The notes under the pieces are model-generated. The model was not told where the DNA came from, ran no database searches, and saw only the letters and a program-made list of their open reading frames with translations. A stretch of DNA of 64,000 nucleotides from Cyclina sinensis (Eukaryota; Mollusca; Bivalvia; Venerida; Veneridae), in NCBI GenBank assembly GCA_012932295.1, contig JAAONU010000014.1, positions 16,371,039-16,435,038 on the forward strand, written 5' to 3'. Below, piece after piece: positions 35,801-47,024 of this stretch. A program made the position numbers and the translations under genes. Numbering within the stretch: position 1 is the stretch's first letter; each line of letters starts with the position of its first letter.

Positions 35801-38800
35801 GAAATTCTTCATATTTTTTACGCTTGTTTAATAAAACAAGAAACACACCACAGCTGAGGTATTCCTTATACTTTCGACAAATTCAACATCAATGAAATCC
35901 AGATTTGCATTTCAGACAATAAAAGACCTTGATTTATAAACAGATTCCTATTATATATACATTGTATATATAATTCATAACAAGCCTGCTTTTACAGTGC
36001 ATATATCTAAATTCTACATACAATAATAAGTAACTTCAACAAGACCTGTCCGTGGACAGCATGCTCCACAATTTCTCAGTGCTGAATAATAAATTATAAA
36101 CTAACTCAAACAAGAGGCCCAAATGAAAGAAAATTTGAGTATGGACAAGGAAAAATGATAAAGGGAAATAATTCAAAATTTAAGTGAGCTGGAGTAATAG
36201 TTCTTCAGCAATGCACTCTGCCTATTCACCAACAACCTACATTCCAAGTTTGAAGCCAATCCCATGTATACCGTTACTTTGTGAGAAAATGGCCGGACAA
36301 GGAAAACTGAAAAGGGGAGATAAGTCAAGAACTAGCATGGCTAGAGTAATGGTTCTTAAGCACTGCACTTCACCTCATTGCCATTAAGCTATATTCCAAG
36401 TTTGAAGTCAATGCCTTGTATATGTTTGGAGTTATGCTCCAGACAAAATGGGGATGGATGGAAGGACAGACAGATGGATGGACGGACAATTTGATTACTA
36501 TATGCCTCCCCTCGGATGCATAAAAAAATTTCGGGTGTGCTTGGGGGGGATGGGGGAAGTACCAACCTATCCCATTTAAGTAAATAGTTCAGTTCTCTCT
36601 GTGCTTTGAAATAAAAGTCTTTTCCTATAAAGTCAGCAAAATCAAGTGACTCCTGGGGTGGGTCTAATTTGAACCCCAGGGACATGGGTACCAACAATCT
36701 TGTTAGAAGTCTTGATGGTGATCAAGTATTCCAAGTTTGAAGGGAATATCTTTGACACTTTCTGAAAAATTCTAAGTTGAAAAAGGGGCATAAATTTGTC
36801 AAAATAAATTTCAGGGTTATCTACCTTTTAGAAACAGTGTCAAATTTTGATAGTGAACAAGTATTCCAAATTTGAAGTGAATAGCTTTGATAGTTTCTGA
36901 GAAATGGACCTTAACAAAAAGGTTAAACAATGTTGACACTAACAAGAGGGTCATGACAATAGCTACACCATTTTTTCTTCGAAAATGGGTACTAAAAATG
37001 GATATTATCTACAACACAAAAAGCAAGTAGTTTACCCTGGTTTTCCAGAATCACTTGCAGATGAGGAAGTCGTTTTCGGATCTAACTCCGCCAAGACCAG
37101 AGGATGCTGGTTTAGCAACAGCCTGGCCAAAAATACTTCCGCCTCCACCAAGTGTGGAGGCTACCGACGTATTCAGACCAAACCCGCTGAAACCACCACC
37201 TAAAGTTGGTGCTGTTGTTGCCTGTTGATGCACCAAGCTTAAGACCTCCTCCCAAACCAAAACCAGAACTTCCTGTTGTTGTTGTTGCTGCTGTTGTACT
37301 TACTGTTAGTAAAAGAAAAGTTCTCTTGAAATACGTACATATCTACTGAACTCACAGAGATGAGGACCACCTTACTTAAGAGGTTCTACAAGCACATATA
37401 AAACTGAACAACAATTTGCATATTCATAGTATTTTCTAATTTACTTGTCAAATTGTACCTCTCTGTACCATGTTCCCTGCAGCTTTTCAAAGGCTTCAAG
37501 CTAAAACAGAGTTACTGACTGAATGGAACATGTCACTGAGACTATAACTTGCACATCTTAAAGAACTTTTGAGATGCAAGAGTTTGACAGAAAGCATTTC
37601 ACTAGCCTTTTAAATAGGCCTTGAACATATCTCTCAGTTATTAATTCTGAAATTAATTTTTCCCTGAAATTCCAAGCATAAAGTTTGGAAAATATTAAGA
37701 TGCCATCAATAACACTGTTTTTTTATAAACAGTTTGAAAGAAGTTGTAGTCCTCTTGGGAATTTATATAGAAAGTTTAACTGGAAGCAAAAATTTTGAGC
37801 CAGAAAACTATTTGCTGCTTTCCATATGCCTGTGCAGTTATGTTGAAACTCCTCAAGATACATACCAATGCAATATTTTTCAATTAGTTACTCTTTTTTT
37901 CTTTTCTTTTACCTGGAATTGGTTTAGCAAAGCCAAATGATGGTGTAACTGCACCAGTGGTTGTTGTTCCAAACAGACTGCTTCCTCCTGTTGTTGTTGT
38001 TGTTGTAGCCGATCCTCCAAGGGAAAACCCTGTGGAAGCTGTGGTAGCCTGCTTGCCCAAGGCTGAAACCAGAACTGGTTGTTGTAGCCGGAGTGCCAAA
38101 TGTTAAACCTGTTTAGAAACATTGATATGATGTTAAAAATTAGTGTTCTAGCACATCTGAAAACAGGAAACCATTCACTGAAAATGATAAATACATCCAC
38201 GATACATTTACCTCTAGGATACAGAACATAGAATTTCATATACTGACAAGGGGTACATCAAAACTGTCATATGCTTCTTTTGGAAACAAGGCATATTTAA
38301 CAAATTACCAAACACAGAGGTAATTTATTCTTGCAAAACAGAGAAAGTACAAATCTTGTGGACAATGCAACAATACATACTTAGTACCTAAAGACAAACT
38401 AACTTTTAAAACTACAACTAGATGTTTCATACCAGATTTCCTGAGTATTCTATACTCAATGATTTTTACTTCCAGAGACTATATCGGACAACCTTCAAAA
38501 ATCAAAATAAGTTATGCTTCTATACAATGTGGGTCTTTGTCTTGCAAAAAATATTTATCTCCCAGCTTTGTTTAAAAACAGTTTGTACATACAGTAATTA
38601 CTAACCTGAGGTTGTTGTAGCTGAGGGAGTGGCAAGTGGATTCCCAAAGGCAGTCTTCTGGCCTGTTCCAGGAGTTGTTCCAAAGTTAAATCCTCCAGTT
38701 GGTGTAGTTCCAACAGCTGGTGTACCAGTGGCAAATGCAAACCCACCAGAAGCTTTAAGGAAAACAAGTAAGATGTAACTATTTAAAGAAACTATGCAGT

Positions 38801-41247
38801 TATATGTAAGACCATGTTTTGTTTATAAAAAAAATACTGTTTTGAAGATGTATTATCATTACAGACTTACTCTATTGGGAAAAAAAAGGTATGGCTTAAA
38901 TAGGGATGCTTGTATACAGTAAGGTGTCAGTATGACAGTACTTTCTCTTCTCTTTCCAGCATATCTTAATAAATCCTAAATCAGTAATAACATAAACACA
39001 TGGTACAACTTGGCTTTATATCATTATCAATTATTAATTCAATTTTGTCTTTATATAAGTTCAAATAATGAAGGTCATTGTTGTGACAGAAACTGGTTGA
39101 TTGAATAAAATTAGTTTAAATTATTCCTCCTTGTATTCAGTACTTGGTCAAGTTCAAATAATGTGTCTATATCAATGAAGGGAAGGACTGACAGTCAACA
39201 GAGGCATAGCTAGGATTAGGGAGATGTCAGATTTAGAGAGTGGTGAGAGGACATTAGGGAGATGCCAGATTTAGAGACTGGTGAGAGGACATTAGGGAGA
39301 TGTCAGATTTAGAGAGTGGTGACAGGACATTAGGGAGATGCCAGATTTAGAGACTGGTGAGAGGACATTAGGGAGATGTCAGATTTAGAGAGTGGTGAGA
39401 GGACATTAGGGAGATGCCAGATTTAGAGAGTGGTGAGAGGACAGTAGGGAGATGTCAGATTTAGAGAGTGGTGAGAGGACATTAGGGAGATGCCAGATTT
39501 AGAGAGTGGTGAGAGGACATTAGGGAGATGTCAGATTTAGAGAGTGGTGACAGGACATAGGGAGATGCCAGATTTAGAGAGTGGTGAGAGGACATTAGGG
39601 AGATGTCAGATTTAGAGTGGTGAGAGGACATTAGGGAGATGTCAGATTTAGAGAGTGGTGAGAGGACATTAGGGAGATGCCAGATTTAGAGAGTGGTGAG
39701 AGGACATTAGGGAGATGCCAGATTTAGAGAGTGGTGAGAGGACATTAGGGACATGTCAAATTTAGATCTTTGCTAAGTTTGGTACATGCCTACATTTGGC
39801 AAATATAAAAGACACTCTTTTTAAGATGTTTTCATTGAGAAACAAGAGCTGTCACTGGAAATTGACATATGCCCCTGAAATGTAGCTTTGAAATGAAACT
39901 GGTGTAAATATATAACTGAATAGAGATCAGACAAAAAATAGAGCATGAACTGAAGGTAAATGGTAAAGTAATGTTTTTCTGCTTCAGATTCTTATATGAA
40001 TGTTGAAGACATAATTATTCAAAGAAATACAAAGCTGTGAGTTTGGCCTTGAATATGAACAATTATGTTTTATTCCCAACCTCTACTGGTGTTTTATGTA
40101 TAATAAAATCCCCCAAGTGGTTTTGGAGATGTAGTTTGGACAAGATTTTAATATAGAAGTTATAGTAAAAAATGACTAAGGGCCCATAACACTGCCAAAA
40201 ATAATCCGACCAGAAACTTCTGACTATATGCACAGCTAGGTGTGGTGACAAACATTCCTGTGTAGTTTCAATGAAATCCTCCAGTGGTTTTGGAGATGAA
40301 GTGTGGACAAGATTTTAAAATAGAAGTTAGAGTAAAAAATGACTAAGTGCCCATAACACTGCCAAAAATAATCTGAGCAGAAACTCCTGATGATACAATG
40401 TATGCACAACAAGGCTTGGTGACAAACATTCCTGTGAAGTTTCAATGAAATCCTCCAAGCGGTTTTGGAGATGAAGCATGGACAAGACTTTAATATAGAA
40501 GTTAAAGTAAAAAAAAATGACTAAGTGCCCATAACTCTGCCAAAAATAAATCGAGCAGAATCTCCAGAAGATATGCACAACTAGGCTTGGTGACAAACAC
40601 TCCTATTAAGTTTCAATGAAATCCCTCAAGTGGTTTTGGAGATGAAGCATAAAAATCTACATTTACTGATTTATGTGGCCTTCTTAACTTACAAATTGCT
40701 TAGGTAACAAATTCCAAAGTTTGAAAAAGAAACAGCATAAGTTAGTGACCAATTACTGTGTCTAAAGTCAGTGTTTTCTTTCACCACTTTGAAATACAAT
40801 CAGGGCCTTTCTAATTAGAAATAAGCCTTGTTTTGAATAAAGTTTGGATTTGACATTTTGCTTTAGAATTTAGGAGACAACGGTTAGAAATCGAATAGAT
40901 AGTCTCAGTAAACACATTTAGCTTTCCTGCACTGTGTATTAAAAAGCTCATTTAAGTAATTGATTGTTATGATACAACTGGAAATATATAGAAGATTTGT
41001 TTTTGATTTTCCGGACAAATTTAGCAAAATTATCATCCTCTCCGCAACCTTTCTGCCTGAACAGCCTTGGATTAATACTGACCTGTTTTATTTTTACAGC
41101 TGGAGCTGATTAAGGGTTAAAGCTGTATACTAAAGGGAAATTAGGCACTTAGGTAGAAAATGAATATAAAAGCCAAATCTAAATGTGAACACTTTACCAG
41201 TGCTTGCTGGTGTTACTGCTGCTGCTGCTTGTTTTCCGAAATTAAAT
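29642..41247 (-). CDS. NUP58: Nucleoporin Nup58 (NUPL1), 12 coding exons, first exon missing
   Basis: FG-repeat nucleoporin of the central transport channel, where it pairs through coiled coils with Nup54 and Nup62. Twelve exons join in phase to about 578 residues, against about 599 in human. The N-terminal half is FG-rich (GGFAFATGTPAVGTT, SGFGLGGGLKLGAST). The middle is helical and strongly Nup58-like: MVKVQEDNAALKQLLS, AEMAIRTKETPPGLQ, YRQQIEMLENHL, FVAMAAQLQQIHEAVK and YLNYRKVFHGD. A second FG stretch follows, then the family's C-terminal KPPVGSKRGKR. Single-base frame breaks occur near 38048, 37221 and 37083; each, removed, restores both frame and splice phase. The exon with the initiator Met must lie upstream of 41247 and was not found. 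The introns hold several tandem-repeat elements. Confidence 0.93.
30158..30205 (-). CDS. NUP58: Nup58 exon 12
   Basis: Short 48-nt exon reading GFGAFGTSATQGSTFK; splice phases match both neighbours. Confidence 0.85.
31007..31277 (-). CDS. NUP58: Nup58 exon 11
   Basis: KEHYLNYRKVFHGDSRNIFE ends the helical part. NNAAAVAMATALNRAQQPQP and GFSNFQPSSGFGAPPG begin the C-terminal FG region. Confidence 0.93.
31670..31752 (-). CDS. NUP58: Nup58 exon 10
   Basis: LILLLRKLHEAFVAMAAQLQ and QIHEAVK; the donor is gtaaat. Confidence 0.93.
32513..32631 (-). CDS. NUP58: Nup58 exon 9
   Basis: YFQSLIENFETQMLTYRQQI, then EMLENHLASVHQPNRLTPE: the heptad-rich helix that in the family contacts Nup54/Nup62. Confidence 0.93.
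33526..33605 (-). CDS. NUP58: Nup58 exon 8
   Basis: ELKNAEMAIRTKETPPGLQY; matches the family's NAEIALRTQKTPPGLQ block. Confidence 0.93.
33965..34139 (-). CDS. NUP58: Nup58 exon 7
   Basis: KYVKEEKGEMEQMKRLSSTP and then KVQEDNAALKQLLSVVSSGL: the most conserved helical block, used for family assignment. Confidence 0.93.
34140..35600 (-). other. Nup58 intron 6, no features seen
   Basis: Unique AT-rich intron, bounded by gtaagt and ttgaag sites on the minus strand. No repeat or nested gene was recognised. Confidence 0.6.
35601..35666 (-). CDS. NUP58: Nup58 exon 6
   Basis: DSKTVKETPVENHILLDVDE: the linker entering the coiled-coil region. Its residues align with the conserved DVENLQKFVKEQ block of the family. 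Confidence 0.88.
36110..36530 (+). repeat. Two-unit tandem-repeat element in a Nup58 intron
   Basis: Two copies, about 170-190 bp apart, share 'tccaagtttgaag', 'taatggttctt' and 'gagataa'. The end reads ATGGATGGACGGACAA and 'ctcccctcggatgcataaaa', a common terminus type of bivalve tandem-repeat elements. Confidence 0.65.
36700..36960 (+). repeat. Two-unit repeat in a Nup58 intron
   Basis: 'gtattccaagtttgaaggga' is repeated as 'gtattccaaatttgaagtga' about 130 bp later with similar flanks. It ends with 'aacaagagggtcatgaca', a decayed HINE-like 3' terminus. Confidence 0.65.
37036..37302 (-). CDS. NUP58: Nup58 exon 5, two frame breaks
   Basis: SGFGLGGGLKLGAST, then TLGGGFSGFGLNTSVAST, then TTSSSASDSGKPG, in three successive frames. 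The shifts lie near 37221 (extra G) and 37083 (extra A). The exit phase fits the next exon only if both are single-base insertions. Confidence 0.85.
37913..38108 (-). CDS. NUP58: Nup58 exon 4, one frame break
   Basis: LTFGTPATTTSSGFSLG leads into ATTASTGFSLGG in another frame. One extra G near 38048 (minus-strand CAGG) explains both the shift and the exit phase of the exon. Confidence 0.85.
38606..38752 (-). CDS. NUP58: Nup58 exon 3
   Basis: FG-rich segment with ASGGFAFATG, GGFNFGTTPG and KTAFGNPLATPS. Unbroken frame. Confidence 0.85.
39212..39768 (+). repeat. 38-bp minisatellite in a Nup58 intron
   Basis: About 14 units of 'aggacattagggagatgtca' plus 'gatttagagagtggtgag'. GATGTCAG and GATGCCAG variants mostly alternate, giving a 76-bp dimer. 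Confidence 0.96.
39840..40680 (+). repeat. Tandem-repeat element in a Nup58 intron, about 170-bp units
   Basis: Opens with 'aacaagagctgtcactgg'. Four units follow, marked by 'ggttttggagatg' near 40117, 40278, 40460 and 40630, with 'tgactaagtgcccataac' in each. Non-coding. Confidence 0.85.
41198..41247 (-). CDS. NUP58: Nup58 exon 2 (first one found)
   Basis: Reads FNFGKQAAAAVTPAST between a ttacag acceptor and a gtaaag donor. The phase requires two bases from an earlier exon. Confidence 0.75.
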
Positions 41248-41249
41248 CT

Positions 41250-42379
41250 GTAAGTGGAAAATTGAAAAACATATATGTCATATATTCTGAAAAAAAAAAC
41301 AAAAACAAAAACATAATGATAATGATTCTCAATAGCCAGTGTGGAAACTGGGCCCTGAACCTGACTCCCTGCTTGCAACTCAGTAGTAAAAATAATTCAA
41401 GTAACGTCTTGAGCATATTCTGAGATATTTTTGTTTTGGGTCAGAATCTCGCTAAAACGTCAAAACCAGAAAGATTCTTTTCTGTGGTGAAACATAGATT
41501 TAGGTTAAAATGTGTAAATGTAAGTGATTTTAATAAACAATTTGTGAAACAAAATAATTATAATACATTTCAGATGCAAAAAATGCCAATCTATCAAATA
41601 ACAAGATTTTAAACCATGAAAGTTTTCTTTCAACGTCTCTATTGTTTATACGCTAGCGCCATATTCATATGCTGCTATGGTAGTGAATCGTGTACACAGA
41701 AAATGGCTATCAATTGGTCCTGTACTAGACTGTATCATGCACTAAATGACTGATGTCTGTTTTTGTTTTTTATTCCCAAAATGATGGTGAGTGTGGACAA
41801 ATCTCAAAGACTATTTTCTTTGTAGTTAAAAGCCTCAGATTTATTTTCTTCCTTTTTTGCATTTTGAAAATCAGTGCAAAAAGAATCCAGAATCTTTAAG
41901 ATAAACATTAATGGGAGGCATCAAAGATGCAGCTTTCTTTCCAGTATACATAATAAGAAAGAAAAAATGGATGAAAAGGAGTGACATTTTTATTTAAAGT
42001 GATAGGATATAACGTGGCAGAAGCAGGAGTTATGGAACCGCTCATATTACATGTTACCTAAGCGTGCATTTTTTTTCAGATGCAAATATAGGACCGAATA
42101 TTGTTAAATAATATATAAATGTTCTAAATTCTATGTCCCTATATATCAAGCAAATATTCGAGAATGAAACACGTCTTCTTCATTTTAAAACATTTGAAAT
42201 TGCTTACTTTAGCTTAAACAAAGGGACAATTTATTTGTTTTCAGTTAAAGAAATCAACTTTAAACAGTAATTTGTAATATATTTATCAAAGTTCGTTATC
42301 CACATTTCTTTTTCAACAGACAACAAATTGTTTTTACTACTTCAAACATTATTTAATCAAGAAATGTTTGTAAAACATA
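41250..42379. other. No exon recognised
   Basis: Searched on the minus strand for the missing Nup58 first exon, which must end in phase 2. None could be supported. Confidence 0.5.
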
Positions 42380-43246
42380 CATGCCCCCAAGCAGCACCTA
42401 ACTACTTATGGTTGGGCCGAAGCGTTCTCTAGTTATTGATCAAAAAAACGTTTTTAGGGTCAAGGTCCCTGTGGCCTTGACCTCTGACCTAATGACCTCA
42501 AAATCAATAGGGGTTATGTACTGGTGATGACCAACCAGCATACCAAGTTTGGTGAACCTAGGTCAAAGCACTCTCTAGTTATTGATTGGAAACTGTTTTT
42601 AGGATGAAAGTCTCTGTGAGCTTGACCTTTGACCAAATGACCTCAAAATCAATAGTGGTCATCTACTGGTGATGACCAACCAGCATACCAAGTTTGGTGA
42701 ACCTAGGTCAAAGCGTTCTCTAGTTATTGATCGGAAACCGTTTTTAGGAAAAAAGGTCCTTGTGACCTTGACCTTTGACCTGATGACCTCAAAATCAATA
42801 GGGGTCATCTACTGGTGATGACCAACCAGCATATCAAGTTTGGTGAACCTAGGTCAAAGCGTTCTCTAGTTATTGATCAGAAACTGTTTTTAGGATGAAA
42901 GTCTCTGTGAGCTTGACCTTTGACCTAATGACCTCAAAATCAATAGGGGTCATCTACTGGTGATGGCCAACCAGTATATCAAGTTTGGTGAACCTAGGTC
43001 AAAGCGTTCTCTAGTTATTGATAGGACACTTTTTAGGATGAAGGTCCCTGTGAGCTTGACCTTTGACCTAATGACCTCAAAATCAATAGGGGTCATATAA
43101 TGGTGATGATCAACCAGCATACCAAGTTTGATGAACCTAGGTCAAAGTGTTCTCTTGTTATTGATCGGAAACGAAGTGTCTACCAATGGACCGACCAACC
43201 GACATTTGCAAAACTATATGCTCCCTCATCTTCGATGGGGGGCATA
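42380..43246 (+). mobile_element. Satellite-bearing element with ATGCCCCC ends
   Basis: Ends are inverted: ATGCCCCC (42381-42388) and GGGGGCAT (43238-43245). The inside is five to six tandem units of about 145 bp; the marker GAACCTAGGTCAAAG starts at 42554, 42699, 42845, 42990 and about 43133. Units contain TGACCT-type hexamers in tight arrays. There is no coding capacity. The superfamily is uncertain. Confidence 0.85.
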
Positions 43247-43934
43247 AAAATGACAACATACCTGATATAATGCGTCTTTGTATATCTTTTATGTCATTAT
43301 TAGAGCACAGATTTATATTTTCAATATTATACATATTAATTAGTGTTTCATCTAGCATTTTTCAGCCTGGCGCGGTGCCCGGTCCTTTTTAGCCCACCCA
43401 GCTGCCCTAATTACAGCACAGAAATATAAAAGTGCCCTTTTTCAATCCGCCCATTATTATCTCCCGCCGAATAGTCAAGCACATAAATACATGTGGTTTT
43501 TATTTCCGCCCATCGATACCTTCTTTTACTGCACATAGACCTTAAGCATGTCAAGTCAAGCATTGAACTCAGCTAACTTGTGTGTATTGATGAAGTGGTC
43601 AGTGACAAGTGATTGGGAAAATCATGCGTGACGCACAATTTGCCCAGTGTTTAAAAAAATGCCCATAGAGTTAACTTTCTGATGCATGTACGCCCTTAGT
43701 AAATTTTGTTCGGAATCTTACAGAAACTTACAAATAAAGAAAAACTGACGACAATTTGAAGTTATTTCCAATTGTAAACATTCTTCGGAACTATTTGTAC
43801 TATACAGTACATTAAAGGGTTACATTGTGACGCATTACAAGTATGCGGATTTGCTTGCAGTAAAATCTATTCCGTTGCTAAAATAAATCATGATCGAAAA
43901 CATTAAAAAATTATAAAGAGTATTGTTTCATATA

Positions 43935-44611
43935 CAGTACGCGCCACGAGGAACCCACATTTTCCACTTTTATGAAACGACCATTATGAAACTGTGCATT
44001 TTACGTCTACCAGTTATGTGACATTTGGTAAAATTAAAACCAAACTTCAAATACATTTGCTGTGTAGGTTTATTGTGTTCTTCTGTCATTGAAATTTTGA
44101 GAACACTTGTTATTACATAGCAAAAATCGATCAATAATTTTGCCAAGCGCCTAAACGATACAGATGTCACAGTAGGGTTTACATGTTGTTTGTTTTCTTT
44201 AACTAGGAAAACAGTTTTAACACGTCGTAATCAGAAACCTGTCAGTTTATTTTCTGAAAATATGGTCAGCTGTTTCAAGAAGCAATTGCTTTGAATTGTC
44301 GTTGCTTGCGTTAACAAATAGGAGCATTCGTAAACAAATGCATCAGAATGAGAGTTTTATACATTTATTTGATATTTTTAAAAGCGTTAAATTCGCCGAA
44401 ATGCATGTAATTGGGAACTGTGCAAGCCTCAATATCAATAATTATACTTGTGAAAATGTTCACGGAACCATTTAGCGCACGTCAGCTGCGATATTTGGTG
44501 ACCATGTCCGCGGGAGGGTTCCTCAAAATGCAGCGGATTTGGTTGCGTTTTACGGACTGGGTAGTCCGCGACAACCTCGAGGAAAATGAGAGTTCCTCCT
44601 TGTGCGTACTG
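43935..44611 (+). mobile_element. TA-target MITE, copy 1
   Basis: CAGTACGCGCCACGAGGAAC at the left and its near reverse complement at the right, flanked by TA (43933-43934 and 44612-44613). CAGT ends with TA duplication are the hallmark of Tc1/mariner-type elements. 677 bp; lacks about 140 bp of the left arm found in copies 2 and 5. Confidence 0.88.
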
Positions 44612-45287
44612 TATAACTGACAGAAAGACAGTTTTTCTGCGTGTAAGAAGATAATGTTTTTATTTGCCACGATAGGTAACGGCATGCGGGTTTTATTGCC
44701 GCCGCCACACTATGTTTCTGGCTTAACTTTCAAACTTTAGTCAATTATGACAAACAATCAACTTTACGCCATTTTATTCAAACCAAAGAACCCAAACTAG
44801 CCGAAAACAACAATGTAACCAAACAGGTTGAAATAACGTCTACAAATGAAAGTATCACTCACGATTCCTTTGTCAATTTGGACAAAAATTTTAACTCTTA
44901 GTGACTTTCTCAACAAAAACATCATCTAACTGACCACCCTCTTTAAATTTGAAAACAAGTGGTAATCTTCCCATTTCATTTTCAGTATAGTTCTTATAAT
45001 AAAAACAAACATTTTGCATATTTTTTTGTTTTTAAATTTGAAATTAATGTTTTTTGGTGACAGCAATAAATGATAATCAACTGGATACTGTGAATAATTT
45101 TTCAGATGGTCAAAATTCATGAATCAACAATACATTACTTTTCATGAATGTTGCAAGCATTAAAAAATTAATATGAATGTTTTCTGTGTTTCATTTCAAA
45201 AACAAACCAATATGTCAAAAACCTTCAAGAATTGTGTCAGAATTGCCCAGAATGCAGGAAATCGCATGCTTGATTTCAATTTTTTTT

Positions 45288-45500
45288 CCGGGGGAGCTTG
45301 TTTAGACTCATTTATTTTACATCGATTGCGATACAAGTTCTTACAACTTAGATTCATCACGCTCGATGACTGCTTCCTGGGTTCCATACCAGTATTCGCG
45401 CAGCGTGGAGGAATGTGAAGATTGTGAGAGAATCTCGCCTCGGACGGGATTCGAACCCGCGACCCTGGACCACGGTACCTTCCGGGGGAGCATGCCTCCT
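45288..45500 (-). mobile_element. tRNA-derived SINE
   Basis: On the minus strand a tRNA-like head carries a perfect polymerase III box B, GGTTCGAATCC (45447-45457). A box-A-like GGTTAGGAGGC lies upstream. A non-tRNA body then ends in an A-rich tail (GATGTAAAATAAATGAG). The 12-mer GCTCCCCCGGAA occurs both in the head and just after the tail, suggesting a truncated second unit or chance. Confidence 0.75.
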
Positions 45501-46203
45501 AACCCCGCCTAGTCAAGGCCCTTTTCTCCAGCACCCAGCCCTTTCCAGGTATAGATACAACACTATTAATTGTTCTCAAAATGTACATATATTAATAATA
45601 ATACTTATATTTATACTGTACATACACGCATGATGGAACACATTATTTATGTTGCATAATACTGTTCGCAGTAACTGTTCATGACAGTGTGGTAACCAAA
45701 AGTAAAATTTTACTGTGATATTAGAGGGGATGTGTAAACTTCAATGGTACATGTGTTTATAACTCTCTGAAATTCCTCATTTTTGGTTAAATCAAATAAT
45801 CATTGCAAGAAATTGATGTAAAAATGAATATTCTTTTGTGGTTTGGTAAAATCTTTACTCAAATGATTATTTTAATATGATTTTAGATGAGTTAAAGTCA
45901 ACAACCAAAATTTGGTAGGAACTTTCACCACAGGAAAGGTACTTTCTATGTTGTACGCAGAGCCGGGATATTGACCCATACAAAAAATTACACAATATCT
46001 CTTCTCACATACATTAGTTGGACTAGCAAGTCAGATACTGTACCAACTGTGAAACCAGGAACGGCCTAGTATTTTAGTAACTGAAGTAAGGTCAAGTGAC
46101 ATACGTTTACACCTATTAATTATTTATTTCAATATTACCTTGATAGAATCATAGATACAGAATGTCAGAAACCATAGTGATATGTATATATTTCAGACAT
46201 GTA

Positions 46204-47022
46204 CAGTACGCGCCAGAAGAAACTCACATTTTCAGCTTTTTTGCGCGACGCGGAAAAAGAAATATCCACCACAACAACGGAAAAAGATGGATGTCCTCGA
46301 TGTCTCAACATCGCGAAATATCTCGGCGATATTTGACGACCAGCGCAAAATTAATTAGGGTCATAACTCACCTTGATTAGCTGAACATTTAATGAAACGA
46401 CCATAATGAAACTGTGCATTTTACGTCTACCAATTATGTGTCTTTTGGTAAAAGTAAAGCCAAATTTCAAATACATTTGCCGTGTAGGTTCATTGTGTAC
46501 TTTCGTTGTTGAAATTTTGTAAACGCTTGTTATTATATAGCAAAATCGATCAATAATTTTTGCCAAGCGCCTAGACAATACAGATGTCGCAGCAGGGTTT
46601 ACGTTTTCTCTAAATAGGAAAGCATTTTTAACACGTCTCAATCGGAAACCAGTCAATTTAATTTTCTGAAAATACGGTCAGCTGTTTCAAGAAACGATTG
46701 CTTTGAATTGTCATTCTTTGCGTTAACAAATAGAAGCATTCCTAAACAAAATGCATCAGAATGATAGTTTTGTACATTTATTTGATATTTTTAAAGTGTT
46801 AAATTTGCCAAAATGCATGTAATAAGGAACTGTGAGAGCCTCGATATCAATAATTACCTGTGAAAAAGATCGCAGAACCATTTAGCGGACGTCCGCCGCG
46901 ATATTTTGTGACAATGTCAGCGGTGGGCGTTCCTCAAAATGCGGCAGATTTGGTCATGTTTTACGGAAAGGGTAGTCCGCAACGACCTCGGGGAAAACGA
47001 GAGTTTCTTTTGGTGTGTACTG
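46204..47022 (+). mobile_element. TA-target MITE, copy 2
   Basis: CAGTACGCGCCAGAAGAAAC left end, near-complementary right end, TA at 46202-46203 and 47023-47024. 819 bp. Includes the internal palindrome-rich block 'gaaatatctcggcgatattt'. Confidence 0.9.
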
Positions 47023-47024
47023 TA

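Noticed and set aside
37250..37302. Introns or tandem acceptors as the cause of the frame change in Nup58 exon 5
   Set aside because: Both breaking CAGG sites could act as acceptors, but there is no room for an intron and the sequence on both sides is FG-type coding.
44411..44620. Similar short proteins at 44.4, 46.9, 55.0, 56.1 and 63.6 kb
   Set aside because: They are translations of the shared MITE arm; frame similarity follows DNA similarity.
45441..45515. A functional tRNA gene on the minus strand
   Set aside because: Box B is good, but box A is poor and a cloverleaf could not be completed; it has a SINE-like body and tail.
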